Part shown: piece after piece, positions 1 to 9,709 of the stretch
How positions within the stretch are numbered: position 1 is the stretch's first letter
Layout of the letters: the number at the start of each line of letters is the position of its first letter
Origin: Phoronis australis
Lineage: Eukaryota; Phoronida; Phoronidae
Length of the DNA: 64,000 nucleotides
Direction: 5' to 3'
Assembly: GCA_002633005.1 (NCBI GenBank)
Contig: NMRA01000016.1
Span: forward strand, 1,649,860-1,713,859
Made by a program: the position numbers and the translations under genes
Notes under the pieces: generated by a model
Told to the model about the DNA's origin: nothing
Seen by the model: the letters and a program-made list of their open reading frames with translations, nothing else
Database searches by the model: none

Positions 1-344
1 TTTTGCCCATGTCATAAACCTGAGACTCGTGTAGGATTCTCTATCTCTGTGACTGTACACCCCTAGCACGTAGTCGTGTCCATGCGTCAGTAATTGAATA
101 GAACAGCAACACAGTAACAGCGTGAAGCGCGAGGGTTGAGTAAGCTACTAGGACGCGGAGGGGGTGCCCCAGACCGCGGCGTTCACGTTTTTTTTTCAGT
201 CCATCGGCAGATTTTCCGAACAGATGGTTCACACACCCGGCTCCCTCAACTTCGGGCCTGTGCTGCACATACAATCGCACTTTGCCCGATTCCCCGAGAC
301 AACATGTTGGGCCCCTCCTTATGGTATCCTAGATTCGCCACTGG

Positions 345-377
345 TTATTGTTATTGTTATTATTACTACTATTATTG
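345..377. repeat. TTA/TTG trinucleotide microsatellite
   Basis: A short run of TTATTG, TTATTA and CTACTATTA units. It is a simple repeat with no coding meaning; the short reading frames over it are tyrosine- or isoleucine-rich artefacts. Confidence 0.85.
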
Positions 378-1539
378 AGGCATTATTGTCATGGTCGCGT
401 GAAACTTAATACTTAATAGGGCACACAGAGAATATGCAACGCCAGCGCGCGTTTCAACAAACCGTTTACTCATTATCTGATATTGTATCCTGAAATATAA
501 AATTGGCAATTCTCCAAATCAATTCATATCTGCTGTCTAGGTTGGTTCATGAAAACACATTGTAATTGTGATTGTCGACTAACAGCCTCATTTGCCAATT
601 CACATATGAAAAACCACAACCCAAATGGTAACTACAAGTCCGAATCCTCAGATTTGTATAATGCTGCAAAAATCTCCCAGGCCTGCTGTCTTCACAACAT
701 TTAGGAATAGATATTAGAATTAACTTGAAAGTAAATTGGAAGCCGATGGTCGGGGCCCGCCGATTTTATATCAAAACAAACCCACGATATTCAAGCACGG
801 CGCAGACATACTCCTTGATGAAGCTTAATCCGAATACTTGGTTCTAATCCGTTCGATCCCAGAGGTCAGATCGGAGGTTTGGTCTACCGTCTGAAAAAAA
901 TCACATCTGAACTCCCGTCAGTCGTCTAATCTGCCTGGTCCGACCCCAAATCAGACGTGAGAAGGCTATATTCCATTGACATGTTTTGCTCTGTCCTCCG
1001 ATAGAGATCAAGCGTGATTGGCCAGAATATAAACACTGCACATAAACGTGAAGCTAATTATTCGCAGAGCTGCAGACATGTTGCGCTTGTGAACGCTCAT
1101 ATTAATCGTCTGATCCGCTTTCTGATCAGACGTTCTATCGGTCTTCTTCATAAAAAACTGCTCACCTGAACGCGGTATTAGGCGCTCACTGATGAGGCCT
1201 TCAGGTGAATACCAATACACAAAATCTTTCCTCATCATAACCTTTATTTGTAGAAGCATTCATTAGTAAGATGACATATAGTGGGTATATTCGGGCGTTG
1301 AATCACTTTCGAGAGACAGAGGAGGTTCCGAGATGTGACCTCTGTCTCCTACTGTTTAAGGAACAAGAAACGCCCGTCACTCTCGGAACCCGGGTTCGAT
1401 TATCGGCTTTGTCAAGACGTACAGCCTAGGTTGCTATATTAGGGAACGTGTACCTAGGATCTAGGAACCAGTAAGGATGAATAGATAAAATGTCAGTCTA
1501 CACTTAGTCTTCAAATAAACATCATTATCTTTCAGTGCG
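378..1539. other. No gene seen; AT-rich non-coding DNA
   Basis: I see no long reading frame, RNA gene or clear element here. Between about 860 and 1140 there are several short words of the type TCAGAC/GTCTGA in both orientations, which could be remains of an old inverted-repeat element, but no borders can be set. Confidence 0.5.
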
Positions 1540-2030
1540 ACTGCGGTGCTTGTAAGGCATAAATCGCAGTGGCACCGCCATGATGATCGCCGTGGTTCCG
1601 CAGTGGTTCCGTCACTGATCGCCGTACCACCGCGGAAAAATGTCAAAACCGCGGACCTTCGCGGTGGCATCATGGAGGAAACTTTGAACATGTTCAAAAC
1701 TTTAGTTCGCAGTGCCACCGTAGTAGTAGGCTACTGCCATCCCCGCAGTGGCACCTCACTGGCCCCGCAGTGATACCGCCAACAGCGCAGGCCTGCCACC
1801 AATTATCACCGTGGCACCGCCATCAAACCACAGTGGTAACTCAATGGGATCGCCATGTCTGCTATGACACCGCCGTAGTTCCATCCTCGTTCCTCAGTAG
1901 CACCGCGAAGAAAATCACGTGTAACGGGTAGGGGAAAACTTTGAAACACTACAGATGGTGGTGTCACTACGGTGATGGCGGTTTTGTCCAAAAACCGTGG
2001 TGGCACCACAACTCTAGATCGTTTGAACCC
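1540..2030. repeat. Cluster of CACCGC / GCGGTGGC words in both orientations
   Basis: The words GTGGCACCGCC, GTGGTTCCGC, CCGCAGTGG, GCGGTGGCA and close variants recur at least a dozen times over 490 bases, on both strands. The two ends look like imperfect inverted copies: 1630-1690 contains CCGCGG, GCGGTGGC and a GGAAACTTTGAA block, and 1930-2010 contains GGAAAACTTTGAA followed by a GGTGGTGTCAC block and GTGGTGGCACC. The segment is clearly richer in GC than its surroundings. It is probably a foldback repeat built from short units. The short reading frames over it are not convincing genes. Confidence 0.55.
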
Positions 2031-2496
2031 CCAACCCAATATACGCTCGTTTCCCACGTACGTGGACAGGATAGTAGGCTAAGGTCTGTTAAAACAGTTT
2101 TTGAAAGCTATAGATTAAATCATTAGAAGAATGCAATCAATTGCTATTCCAAATACATTCCTGACAGCAACTTTCCGGGTGCGTTTTAGAATGCCAGTGA
2201 TACTCATAGTCATAGTAAGTGGCAGCGTAAACACTAGCTGAGATTAGTCTTCAGTCTACTACCTTTGCTATACTAGGCCGGTAGCCCTCACGTGCATTTT
2301 ACCATCCGACAGTTAGCTCCGGGAGTCGGAGATAACTTTTGAGAGGAAATATGGTGAAAGCCAGTGAACTCAACAAGTTCATACTTACCTGTAAATAAAC
2401 TTTGTCCTTTCTTGATGTTCTTTGACCCTTTACTCTTGCAATTAAATTAAATCCAGTCTTATTGCCAGAGCCGAATTTTGGGCCACATATTAAAGT

Positions 2497-3397
2497 TTAG
2501 GCAATGACCATCGCCTCTGTTGGCCCGAACCAGAGGCGATGCAGAGGCTATAGGGGCTCTGTACGCCGGAAGCTTTTCGGCGAATTATGCCTCGCACCGA
2601 CTAAACCATCAAAGTCACGTTGTTATAAATACCTTTTGCGCATAGAGGAACACCTGAGGAGGTTGTCGATGTGTTTAATTCCTTCCAACTCGAACAAGTA
2701 CTCCCGTTATGAAACTTTTTCTTCGAGCAGTCCCTATTTCAGTTCCCAAAATCGTGAACTCAACTTTTTTATACTGCGCACGCTCCAATTCATGACCTCA
2801 ATCTTTAAATAGGCCAAAGGTGAGCCATTGCGGTCTTGTCAGTCAAATGTTCGTTTCCAAAATGCCACCACTTATACTTGTCTTTAATTGGCGTTACTTG
2901 AAACTGATTGTATTTCAATGAATTATTGTTTGTATTTGATAAAAATAAATGCTGTTGATATGACATTTAATAGTCTTTGTGCACATATTTGACATTTTAA
3001 TGTTTAACAACACGGCAAATGCACGGCTGGTTCCCGGCAGCACGTACGCGAAGGGCGGGAACTTCAGCTTTTAAAGTTCGCCGGTAGGTCCGCAACTTCT
3101 GACCTTCGGCCTGGTTAAAAAAATGAAAATGCTGATTTCACGATTTTGGGAACTGAAATAGGGACTGCTCGAAGAAAAAGTTTGATAACGGGAGTATTTG
3201 TTAGAGTTGGAAGGAATTAAACACATCGACACCTCCTAAGGTGTTCCTTTATGCGCAAAAGGTAGTTATAACAACGTGACTTTGATGGTTTAGTCGGTGC
3301 GAGGCATAATTCCCCGAAAAGCTTCCGGCGTACAGAGCGCCTATAGCCTCTGCATCGCCTCTGGTTCGGGCCAACAGAGGCGATGGTCATTGCCTAA
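2497..3397. mobile_element. Foldback DNA transposon / MITE with ~260-bp inverted arms and target-site duplication
   Basis: Bases 2497-2757 and 3138-3397 are long inverted copies of each other. Outer ends read TTAGGCAATGACCATCGCC on the left and GGCGATGGTCATTGCCTAA on the right, and the match continues through the CGCCTCTG, AGCTTTTCGG and AATTCCTTCCAACTC blocks to the inner CCCAAAATCGTG. TTAAAGT flanks both ends (2490-2496 and 3398-3404), or ATTAAAGT if the border is moved one base, so the target-site duplication is 7-8 bp, as expected for hAT-like insertions. The middle (about 2760-3137) is AT-rich and encodes no transposase, so the element is non-autonomous. Assignment to hAT rests only on target-site length. 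Confidence 0.85.
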
Positions 3398-3403
3398 TTA
3401 AAG

Positions 3404-3705
3404 TTGTGATGATTTACACCAATCCTGGGTCTGTCAACTGCTAACCTTTTTCCTCAAATTGGACATTACGGTCCTTGGTGGGTGGTCTTTTTCCCACTGA
3501 GTTGCCGTGTAATTCGTTGAAAGCGTAGGTCACGCTTGCCTGTTTAGCAGACTTTGAAAGGCGTTTCCAAATTTTCCACCAAACTTTTGATTGTCATCAA
3601 GGGGTTACAGAACATTATTTCGTCTCAGAGAACTGGACAGGAAAGTCGTTTTTAGTTTCTGTTAAGAGGCCAACGCCGGGTTTGGTAGCCTTTTAAAAAT
3701 CGTTC
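3404..3705 (+). repeat. Dispersed repeat family R1, copy 1
   Basis: The segment aligns by eye with 33266-33495, 35486-35715, 45095-45275 (opposite strand) and a fragment at 30304-30370. Shared blocks include TCTGTCAACTGCTAA (near 3435), ACGGTCCTTGG with GGGTGGTCTT (near 3470), GTAATTCG, CACGCTTGCC, GACTTTGAAAGG, CCACCAAACTTTTGA and ATTATTT(C/T)GT. No protein is encoded. It starts right at the border of the foldback element at 2497-3397, which suggests that the foldback element inserted into this repeat. Confidence 0.65.
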
Positions 3706-4084
3706 ATTTGGAGCCACGTTTTCTTGAAGACAAAGTCACTGTATTTTTAGCCAGGTGACTCATAACATGCATTATTTAAGAAAAAATGAAAAGGAGGCAA
3801 TTGAATTTTTGGCAACCCATTCTTCACAGGTAACTGTTTACATACCTATTGTTTAGTATGGTTTATTTTACCAATCAAAAAGTAAACCGATTGAGCACTC
3901 ATATACAGGGCCCACACCCCAGGCATGGCCAATAAGACGCGGACTCATGTATTAAAGACAAAAATACGTATTTCGTCTAATCAGGATTAGAAAAATCACG
4001 TTTATGAGTATTACTGACTAATCACAATCGGCTTAAGTAGTATTATGCATGGCCTTATGCTTAAATTATAAGTTGCCTTTACGG

Positions 4085-4360
4085 ATTTCACAGTCCACTC
4101 ACCCTGATTATCTGCAAACAACGCATTACCATACCTTTTGTGTTTCTAAAGCAATAGTTTGGTGGAAATAATTACAGGCAAGTGGTACTTTCTACTAACC
4201 AAGATTAGACGTTCAATGAACTCGGGCATGTCTTTCTGAAAGGACTTTACTTGCTGCTTGGCGGGTGGGGCGTACTTTCTGTCGCCAGATTTTGGTGTCC
4301 TAAGAGTCCGCGTGGGGGTAAACCACTCCGCACGGTCTGTAAACGCTATTTTCATGTCAC
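4085..4360 (+). repeat. Local duplication, unit A
   Basis: The segment is a diverged direct copy of 4985-5235. Shared landmarks in the same order are TCCACTCACC, CTGCA(A/G)ACA, GCAT(T/A)ACCATAC, TTTTGTGTTTC, GTAATTACAGGCA or AATAATTACAGGCA, ACTCGGGC, CTTGGC and AACGCTATTXTCATG. A 156-codon open frame on the minus strand (4146-4616) crosses it but matches no family I know and is not kept open in the second copy, so I do not call it a gene. Confidence 0.65.
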
Positions 4361-4984
4361 GAAAAATAACATAATTTTTATTTACAGAAATCAAGAGGAT
4401 TCCTCGACATATAACCGCCTTTATATTCTGAAAGTTTGCTGTAGTTCCATAAGAGACTTTTTCAGTTATACCGTGGAAAAGGCGTCGCCCATCCAAAGAG
4501 TCTAAACATTGAAACATCAATTGGAGAATTCCGGTAAATCCAAGAAGCCAATCGCTCACAGAGGGCGACCGGCTAATGAATGGGAATAGGGGGCGCTTTT
4601 TGGAACAACCTGTCAAATGGAGATGTCCACCAGTTGATACAAAAGGGTTAGGGTAATAAAATTAACCCCTACAAAAGGGTTAGTGTCTCTGAAACAAAGG
4701 AGAAGATTTCACGGAAGTCCCTACAAATGGGTCCCATTTTCGAGTCTACACGAAAAATGGGCGAGTGTCCTACTAATTGTCCAGCTGTACCATCGTCCAA
4801 ATAATTAATGTCCGAGATATCTTTTGCCTTCAAGTTGGTCAGTCATCAATATTGCAGATGGTCTGATGCTTGGATTGCATCGAACCTGTGCAGGCCACAA
4901 TGGTCAGAAACCAGTGCTACTCACATGTGTTGGCTCGTGATGCTGTTTCTGCGAAAGACAGTTTCAAAGTTTACAACTTACATG

Positions 4985-5235
4985 TACACTCCACTCACCC
5001 GGATCACCTGCAGACAGCGCATAACCATACAGCTTTTGTGTTTCCAATGCAAACCCAATCTGGAGGAAGTAATTACAGGCACAGTACATGCTAACAAAGA
5101 TTTATAAGCTCAACTAACTCGGGCGGCATGTGTTTATGTAGGGGTTTAACTTACAGCTTGGCTGGGGTAAAAAAAGGCACCTCGCCCAGGCTAGTCTTGG
5201 TGTAGCAAGGTCTGCAAACGCTATTCTCATGACAT
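4985..5235 (+). repeat. Local duplication, unit B
   Basis: This is the partner of 4085-4360, about 900 bases downstream and in the same orientation, with substitutions and small indels throughout. It may be a tandem duplication or two insertions of one repeat family; other copies elsewhere in the genome would decide. Confidence 0.65.
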
Positions 5236-5559
5236 GTTCACTTGCAAATGAACCGGGTTCATTTAGGCCTTGCAACTACGACATGTAACGCTTTAACTTC
5301 CAAAATTTAGACAAACCTGTGTTTCAAGGGTTAACTACCTTCCCGGGAGTGTCTAAAAACTTATACCTACAGACGGGTTACGTGTCTAGTAGACAGCATT
5401 TGTCGGTTCCATTGCACAAAATACGTGATTAGAAACTCCTGAGAACCCTCTTTCATATAACTAATTAGGCTCTTCTTACGAGAAGTTGCAAAAGTCCGTA
5501 GTCATGTAGGCTACATTCCTCTGCTATTGATGCTTGTTATTAGACAACGAACACCTTCT

Positions 5560-5808
5560 CTAGCTAGCCAATAGAGAAGGTGATGCTCCTACAGGAGCCA
5601 GAAGCTTTTCGGAGAATTATACGCCTCCCACTGATTAAAACATCAAAGTCACATTGTTGTAGGTACCCTTAGCGCATAGAGGGACACCTTAGGAGGCCAC
5701 CGATATATTTAATTCCTTCCAACTCGAGCAAATACTCCCGTTCTTCGAGTAGCCCTTCATTCAGTTCCAAAATCGGAAAGTGGACATTTTTTACACAGCG
5801 CACGCCAG
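5560..5808 (+). mobile_element. Solo arm related to the foldback element at 2497-3397
   Basis: This stretch matches the left arm of the 2497-3397 element in the same orientation: AGAAGCTTTTCGG, CATCAAAGTCAC, GCGCATAGAGG, ACACCTTAGGAGG, TTTAATTCCTTCCAACTCG, ATACTCCCGTT and TTCAGTTCC. It then continues into TTTTTTACACAGCGCACGC, which resembles 2765-2785. The mirror arm is absent, so this is a truncated or recombined copy, more diverged than the two arms of the full copy are from each other. Confidence 0.75.
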
Positions 5809-6479
5809 GGGATATGACGCGCGCAGAGGAGGTCACATTCCTCTGTCCTTGATGTTCGGCGTTTGGTACAAGTTACTGTCGTCAAGTGCCACTGCTTCTA
5901 CTTTTCAGGTTGACTCACTTAACCTTCTAACCCGAAGGATCAGTGATTCCCCATTTTCGCCATTTGACTTTCACTTTTTTCCAAACACAGCAAGGTCCAG
6001 TGATTCCCCAGAGCAAGGGCCCACAGTAGAAGTTGCTCCCTGCACATAAATTCCTCTTTGAGGGCACAAAAATCCCTCGCCTGGTCAGGTACATTCCTCT
6101 TTCCTTGGTTTGTTTTAAGTTAATATGTGTGAGTGTTCACAGTCACAACTACTCTCGTTTGTCTGGTCATAGCACTTGATATCTAACCCACAAAGTAGAG
6201 TGATTCCCCAGAACAAGTGTCCGCAGCAAAATTTGCTTTCTTTTCCTCACCGCATTTAATGGGAGAGGTGACATCTCACTCAACTGTCCGAGTACTGATG
6301 GATGCTTCAGCACCCCCCAAAAGACAAGTACGATCTCATATACCTCAAACTGGGCTCCTGTACAGCACGTGCTTTGCCACATGGAGGTCTTCTTGTAGGC
6401 GAAGATATGACTGAGGTGACGTACAAGGCCCGTCATTGGTGGCAACTGAAAGAGGGACACTAAGCAAAGCTACGTACAG

Positions 6480-6665
6480 GTACCATACGCGCACCCATCC
6501 TAAAAATGGGGGCTCGAATTTTTGGGAATGTGGACCTTTTACTAAAATTCACGGAGTACGTTCGGAACATTCGCCAAATTTTGCTAGTTCCTGTCTTTTT
6601 AGTGGAGTTTTGTCACGTTTTCTACTTTTTTCGGAGATTTTGTTTCCCTGAGGAGGACGTAACAT
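6480..6665 (+). repeat. Dispersed repeat R2, copy 1
   Basis: The segment matches the reverse strand of 19025-19300: an ACGCGCACCCA block, then ATGGGGGCTCGAATTTTTGG, then ATGTGGACCTTTT. Translation gives the same GGSNFWxCGPF peptide in both copies, but the frames diverge at once and carry no known domain. It is probably a non-coding transposable element remnant. Confidence 0.65.
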
Positions 6666-6694
6666 GTGCACATTTACAATCTTACGGTCCGTGT

Positions 6695-6795
6695 ATCAAC
6701 TCACGCGATTTTCAAATAAGAAAGTCAATATAGTCAGGAACTTTGCTAAGTTTTCGGCTTGCACGAAGCCGGCCGTGCGCTGGAGGCTGGAACAA
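6695..6795 (+). repeat. Short dispersed repeat R3, copy 1
   Basis: The segment matches 13135-13232 in the same orientation: ACTCACG, AAATAAGAAAGTC, AGGAA, CGGCTTGCAC(G/C)AAGCCG and GCGCTGG. It contains a small palindrome, CGGCTTGCACGAAGCCG. I see no coding potential. Confidence 0.6.
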
Positions 6796-6799
6796 GGTT

Positions 6800-7640
6800 A
6801 AGCACTAAAATGAACATAAATGCACTGTGAAATTATTTATGGACTGAGTGAGAAGTAATTTCTCGAATTATCTGCGTGTATACCTAATTTACACATGTCA
6901 AGTTCAACTGGTGATCTTGAAAAGTTGCTGGAATTCAACGCCAGCTGCATGTTCGACCAATCAGGTTCCATCACTAAAACAATTTTGTAGGTTGTTGGCT
7001 TTTAGTGTTCCACGTCATTAAATCTCATTTTTGTGAAAAACACTATCTTCAAAATGCCTTGTATGTTAATGGTCGAAAATGGATGCCATATAGTGAGTAA
7101 ATTATCGACCTTTTCTCTGAAGTACATGAAAACAGCTTGAAAGAGATAGAAATTAAATAAACAATTAGAATTGCGCATAGTACGGTGACGTGAATATAAG
7201 CTCTGATTGCACGGCGTGCGCATCCCAGTTATAACTTAAAGAAGAGAAAAAACTCGAGCTCTAAGAACGGTGTCCGAAAGCTTTGCTGGACCAGTTATGT
7301 CATCATATCCTCACTTTCATCTGTTTAGATATGCGTTGACTTGCTCATGTCATACATTTCATTTCAATCTATCCAAAACTTCTCACCCCTGTTTGTTCAT
7401 ACTGTAAAATTCTACAAAACCTCAACACGTCTCTTTGCTCATACCATTACACTAACTAATATATAAGAAAACTCGCCACGCCGCCTTGCTCACAATAAGA
7501 ATCTCCCTCCGTGCCTTCGTCTTCGAGCTGAAAAAATTCTCTTTCAAAACACCATGTTAACTCCATGTACGGTAATCTCCAGTGAAGCGGCGATTGCCTT
7601 ACTAGTGCTCAGTGTTATGTCATACATTTACGGAATTACA
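6800..7640. other. No gene or element seen
   Basis: AT-rich sequence with only short, unremarkable open frames. I see no repeat copies within this window and no RNA gene. Confidence 0.5.
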
Positions 7641-7652
7641 CCGAGGTCAAAA

Positions 7653-7737
7653 TGCTGGTTTTCAGACCCCATAAACGTTATAATGAACAAGGCGAAGCCG
7701 AGGTCATTATTACACTTTTTGGGTCTGAAAACCAGCA
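7653..7737. repeat. Strong 85-nt hairpin (compact inverted repeat)
   Basis: TGCTGGTTTTCAGACCC at 7653-7669 is matched perfectly by its reverse complement at 7721-7737. Inside, TAATGA (7681) and TCATTA (7704) form a second stem around GGC-GAA-GCC. The whole folds into one long hairpin with a bulge. It could be a very short MITE, the best guess given the neighbourhood, or a hairpin RNA precursor. It lies inside a 69-codon open frame that is probably chance. Confidence 0.7.
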
Positions 7738-7739
7738 AA

Positions 7740-9477
7740 TCAACTGAGTGTAAAAGTCAATAATTGTTTTACTACATGATTGCATCCGTTAATACAATTT
7801 ATAGACGTAGGCTAGGTTTAGGCTTTCGATCGTATATATGTCTATCACTCGTTCGTCAGCTTCCAGTTTTTTACCCAAAACGTACACTGTGGAGAGATTT
7901 TGAAAAAAACACTTGCAGGAGATCCTTGCAATGAACAAAGGATCAAATGATTAGATTTTGGGAAAGATATCATGTTTTGTTGTCATAAAACTGTCGACAA
8001 ACGTCGTTTGGTAATATCATGGCTATACCAATACAATACCATCGCAAGCTACTTGTCATCATGTTCAGTTAGCACGCGCTAAAACCCCTGAAAATGACGT
8101 ATAGTGAGAGTCAATGAACATTTTAGTCTTTTAAATACATCTTTTGTAATAGTGGGAATTGCGATGCCTTGATGAGGATTTGCGTTCACTTTGTTGTTTA
8201 TGCTTTACGGTTGTTTAAAAAACAAATGCGACATAAAATCCGGGTAACATGAAAAAGCTAAAAGTTTTTTTCGAGTTTCGGTGACGAGCTGGTTGCGCAG
8301 TGGTAGACTAGTGGCATTCCTTCACAAAAAGTTTTAAAAGAACTAAAAGCAGCCCATATGAAGGTATGAGCGGTCAGTATGGAGAATCTTTGACTCCGAA
8401 ATACGAGTTAAGAACTTCGTAATCTGTCCAAATCATCTAATAAATACCAATTTTTTGTTTTCAAAGTGTACTCTACAAATTGCATATAAGTTAGTACACG
8501 TACCTCTCTTTAATCAAAATGCACTTTGGCGCAAAAGACGCCAGGCTACTTTGTTTATACCCGGGAAATCACTTAGGCATAAACATGCTATATGCATGTG
8601 TTGTCCACTTCACGCAAAATCTGTCAGAAACATGAAAAAATACCCATTATAGGACAACATATCTTGGTTCATACCTATAACTTATCTATAACTGACCAAC
8701 AGGTGTCGCCGTAATTCTAAGTTATGTACATTACGGGGCTTGATGCAAAGTTCGATGCCCATAAATAAAAGACAACCATTGAGAGATTGTCGCATAAGCT
8801 TTTGAAAAGCTCTACACTCATAAGTTATGCTTGTGATTTACGCCCGTAAACTATTCTTATACTTTACTCTCGAAATATACGCCCGTACGCTAGCAAAATA
8901 GGCGTTTAATTTACGTTATTAACGCCCGTCAATTACGCTCGTAATTTGCCCTTACATGTATAGCCTAATTTCCGCTGATATCGGGGAAAATTGTGGCTGA
9001 ATTATAATTTTGTAATTAGCAAAGATCTCCCCAAACAAACGAGTGATGAAATCAGAGAAACAGCAAAAACAAGTGGTCCAATTAACTTCTGAATCCGTAT
9101 TAAAATGTCATTAACAATAGAAAAGGTAGTTTACAGTTAAATCGATGCTGAAATTATGCCGATCATTAACAGTGTTTTTGAAAACGTTCAGTTCAATCTA
9201 AGAATCGTCATTGCATGTTAAAAACTGAAGTCCGATTTGTGGATACATAATGGAGAATCATATCGAGCAGTTTATTGAACATAGTAACACAGTGAACTGG
9301 AGTCAGTGTAAGGTTATCATAGATGATAACATTTTTAACAATGATTATTTGCAGCTACCTTGAATCATGTATTTGTAGTAAGTAAATTAAGTCGAAGGGA
9401 GTGAAGGTTTCAGTGCACGGTTGCATGAAACAATCCTAAATAGGGACTCAACGAAGTTCCCTAAATCTTTTACGTAA
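7740..9477. other. No gene seen; AT-rich DNA
   Basis: No convincing coding sequence. Near 8835-8945 the words TACGCCCGTA and AACGCCCGTC recur about four times, a weak degenerate tandem pattern. Near 8290 a stretch reading GTTGCGCAGTGGTAG resembles a tRNA A box but no matching B box follows. Confidence 0.45.
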
Positions 9478-9705
9478 CTATTTGTTTCGTTCTTCACTCA
9501 CAGATGTAATATTTATCTATAATTAATCTTTATTGGGAATCCCTCTTTGACTAATGATGTTTTCAAATAATATAACTAAAAACTGAGCCCTGAATTCAAT
9601 GAAAATCAATAGGGATTTTGTCCTTAAGGGGGCGTTGCACGAAAAGCTTCCTACTTATTTTCAATAATATTGAGCATTCCGCGCAGAGTTCACTCTCTAC
9701 TAACA
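9478..9705 (+). repeat. Dispersed repeat R4, left half (split by an insertion)
   Basis: The segment aligns with 57596-57815: TTCTT(C/T)ACTCACAGATGTAA, TCTTTATT, CTTGACTAATGA versus TTTGACTTATGA, AATTCAATGAAAAT, GTCCTTAA, GGCGTTGCA(C/T)GAAAAG, ATATTGAG and CGCAGA(G/A)TTCA. In the other copy the repeat runs straight on; here it is interrupted at the TTAA at 9706 and resumes at 11313. Confidence 0.75.
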
Positions 9706-9709
9706 TTAA

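Noticed and set aside
4146-4616. 156-codon open frame on the minus strand
   Set aside because: No recognisable domain, ordinary-looking composition, overlaps a local duplication and is not kept in the second unit.
8281-8330. tRNA-like A box (GTTGCGCAGTGGTAG)
   Set aside because: No B box or clover-leaf arms follow.
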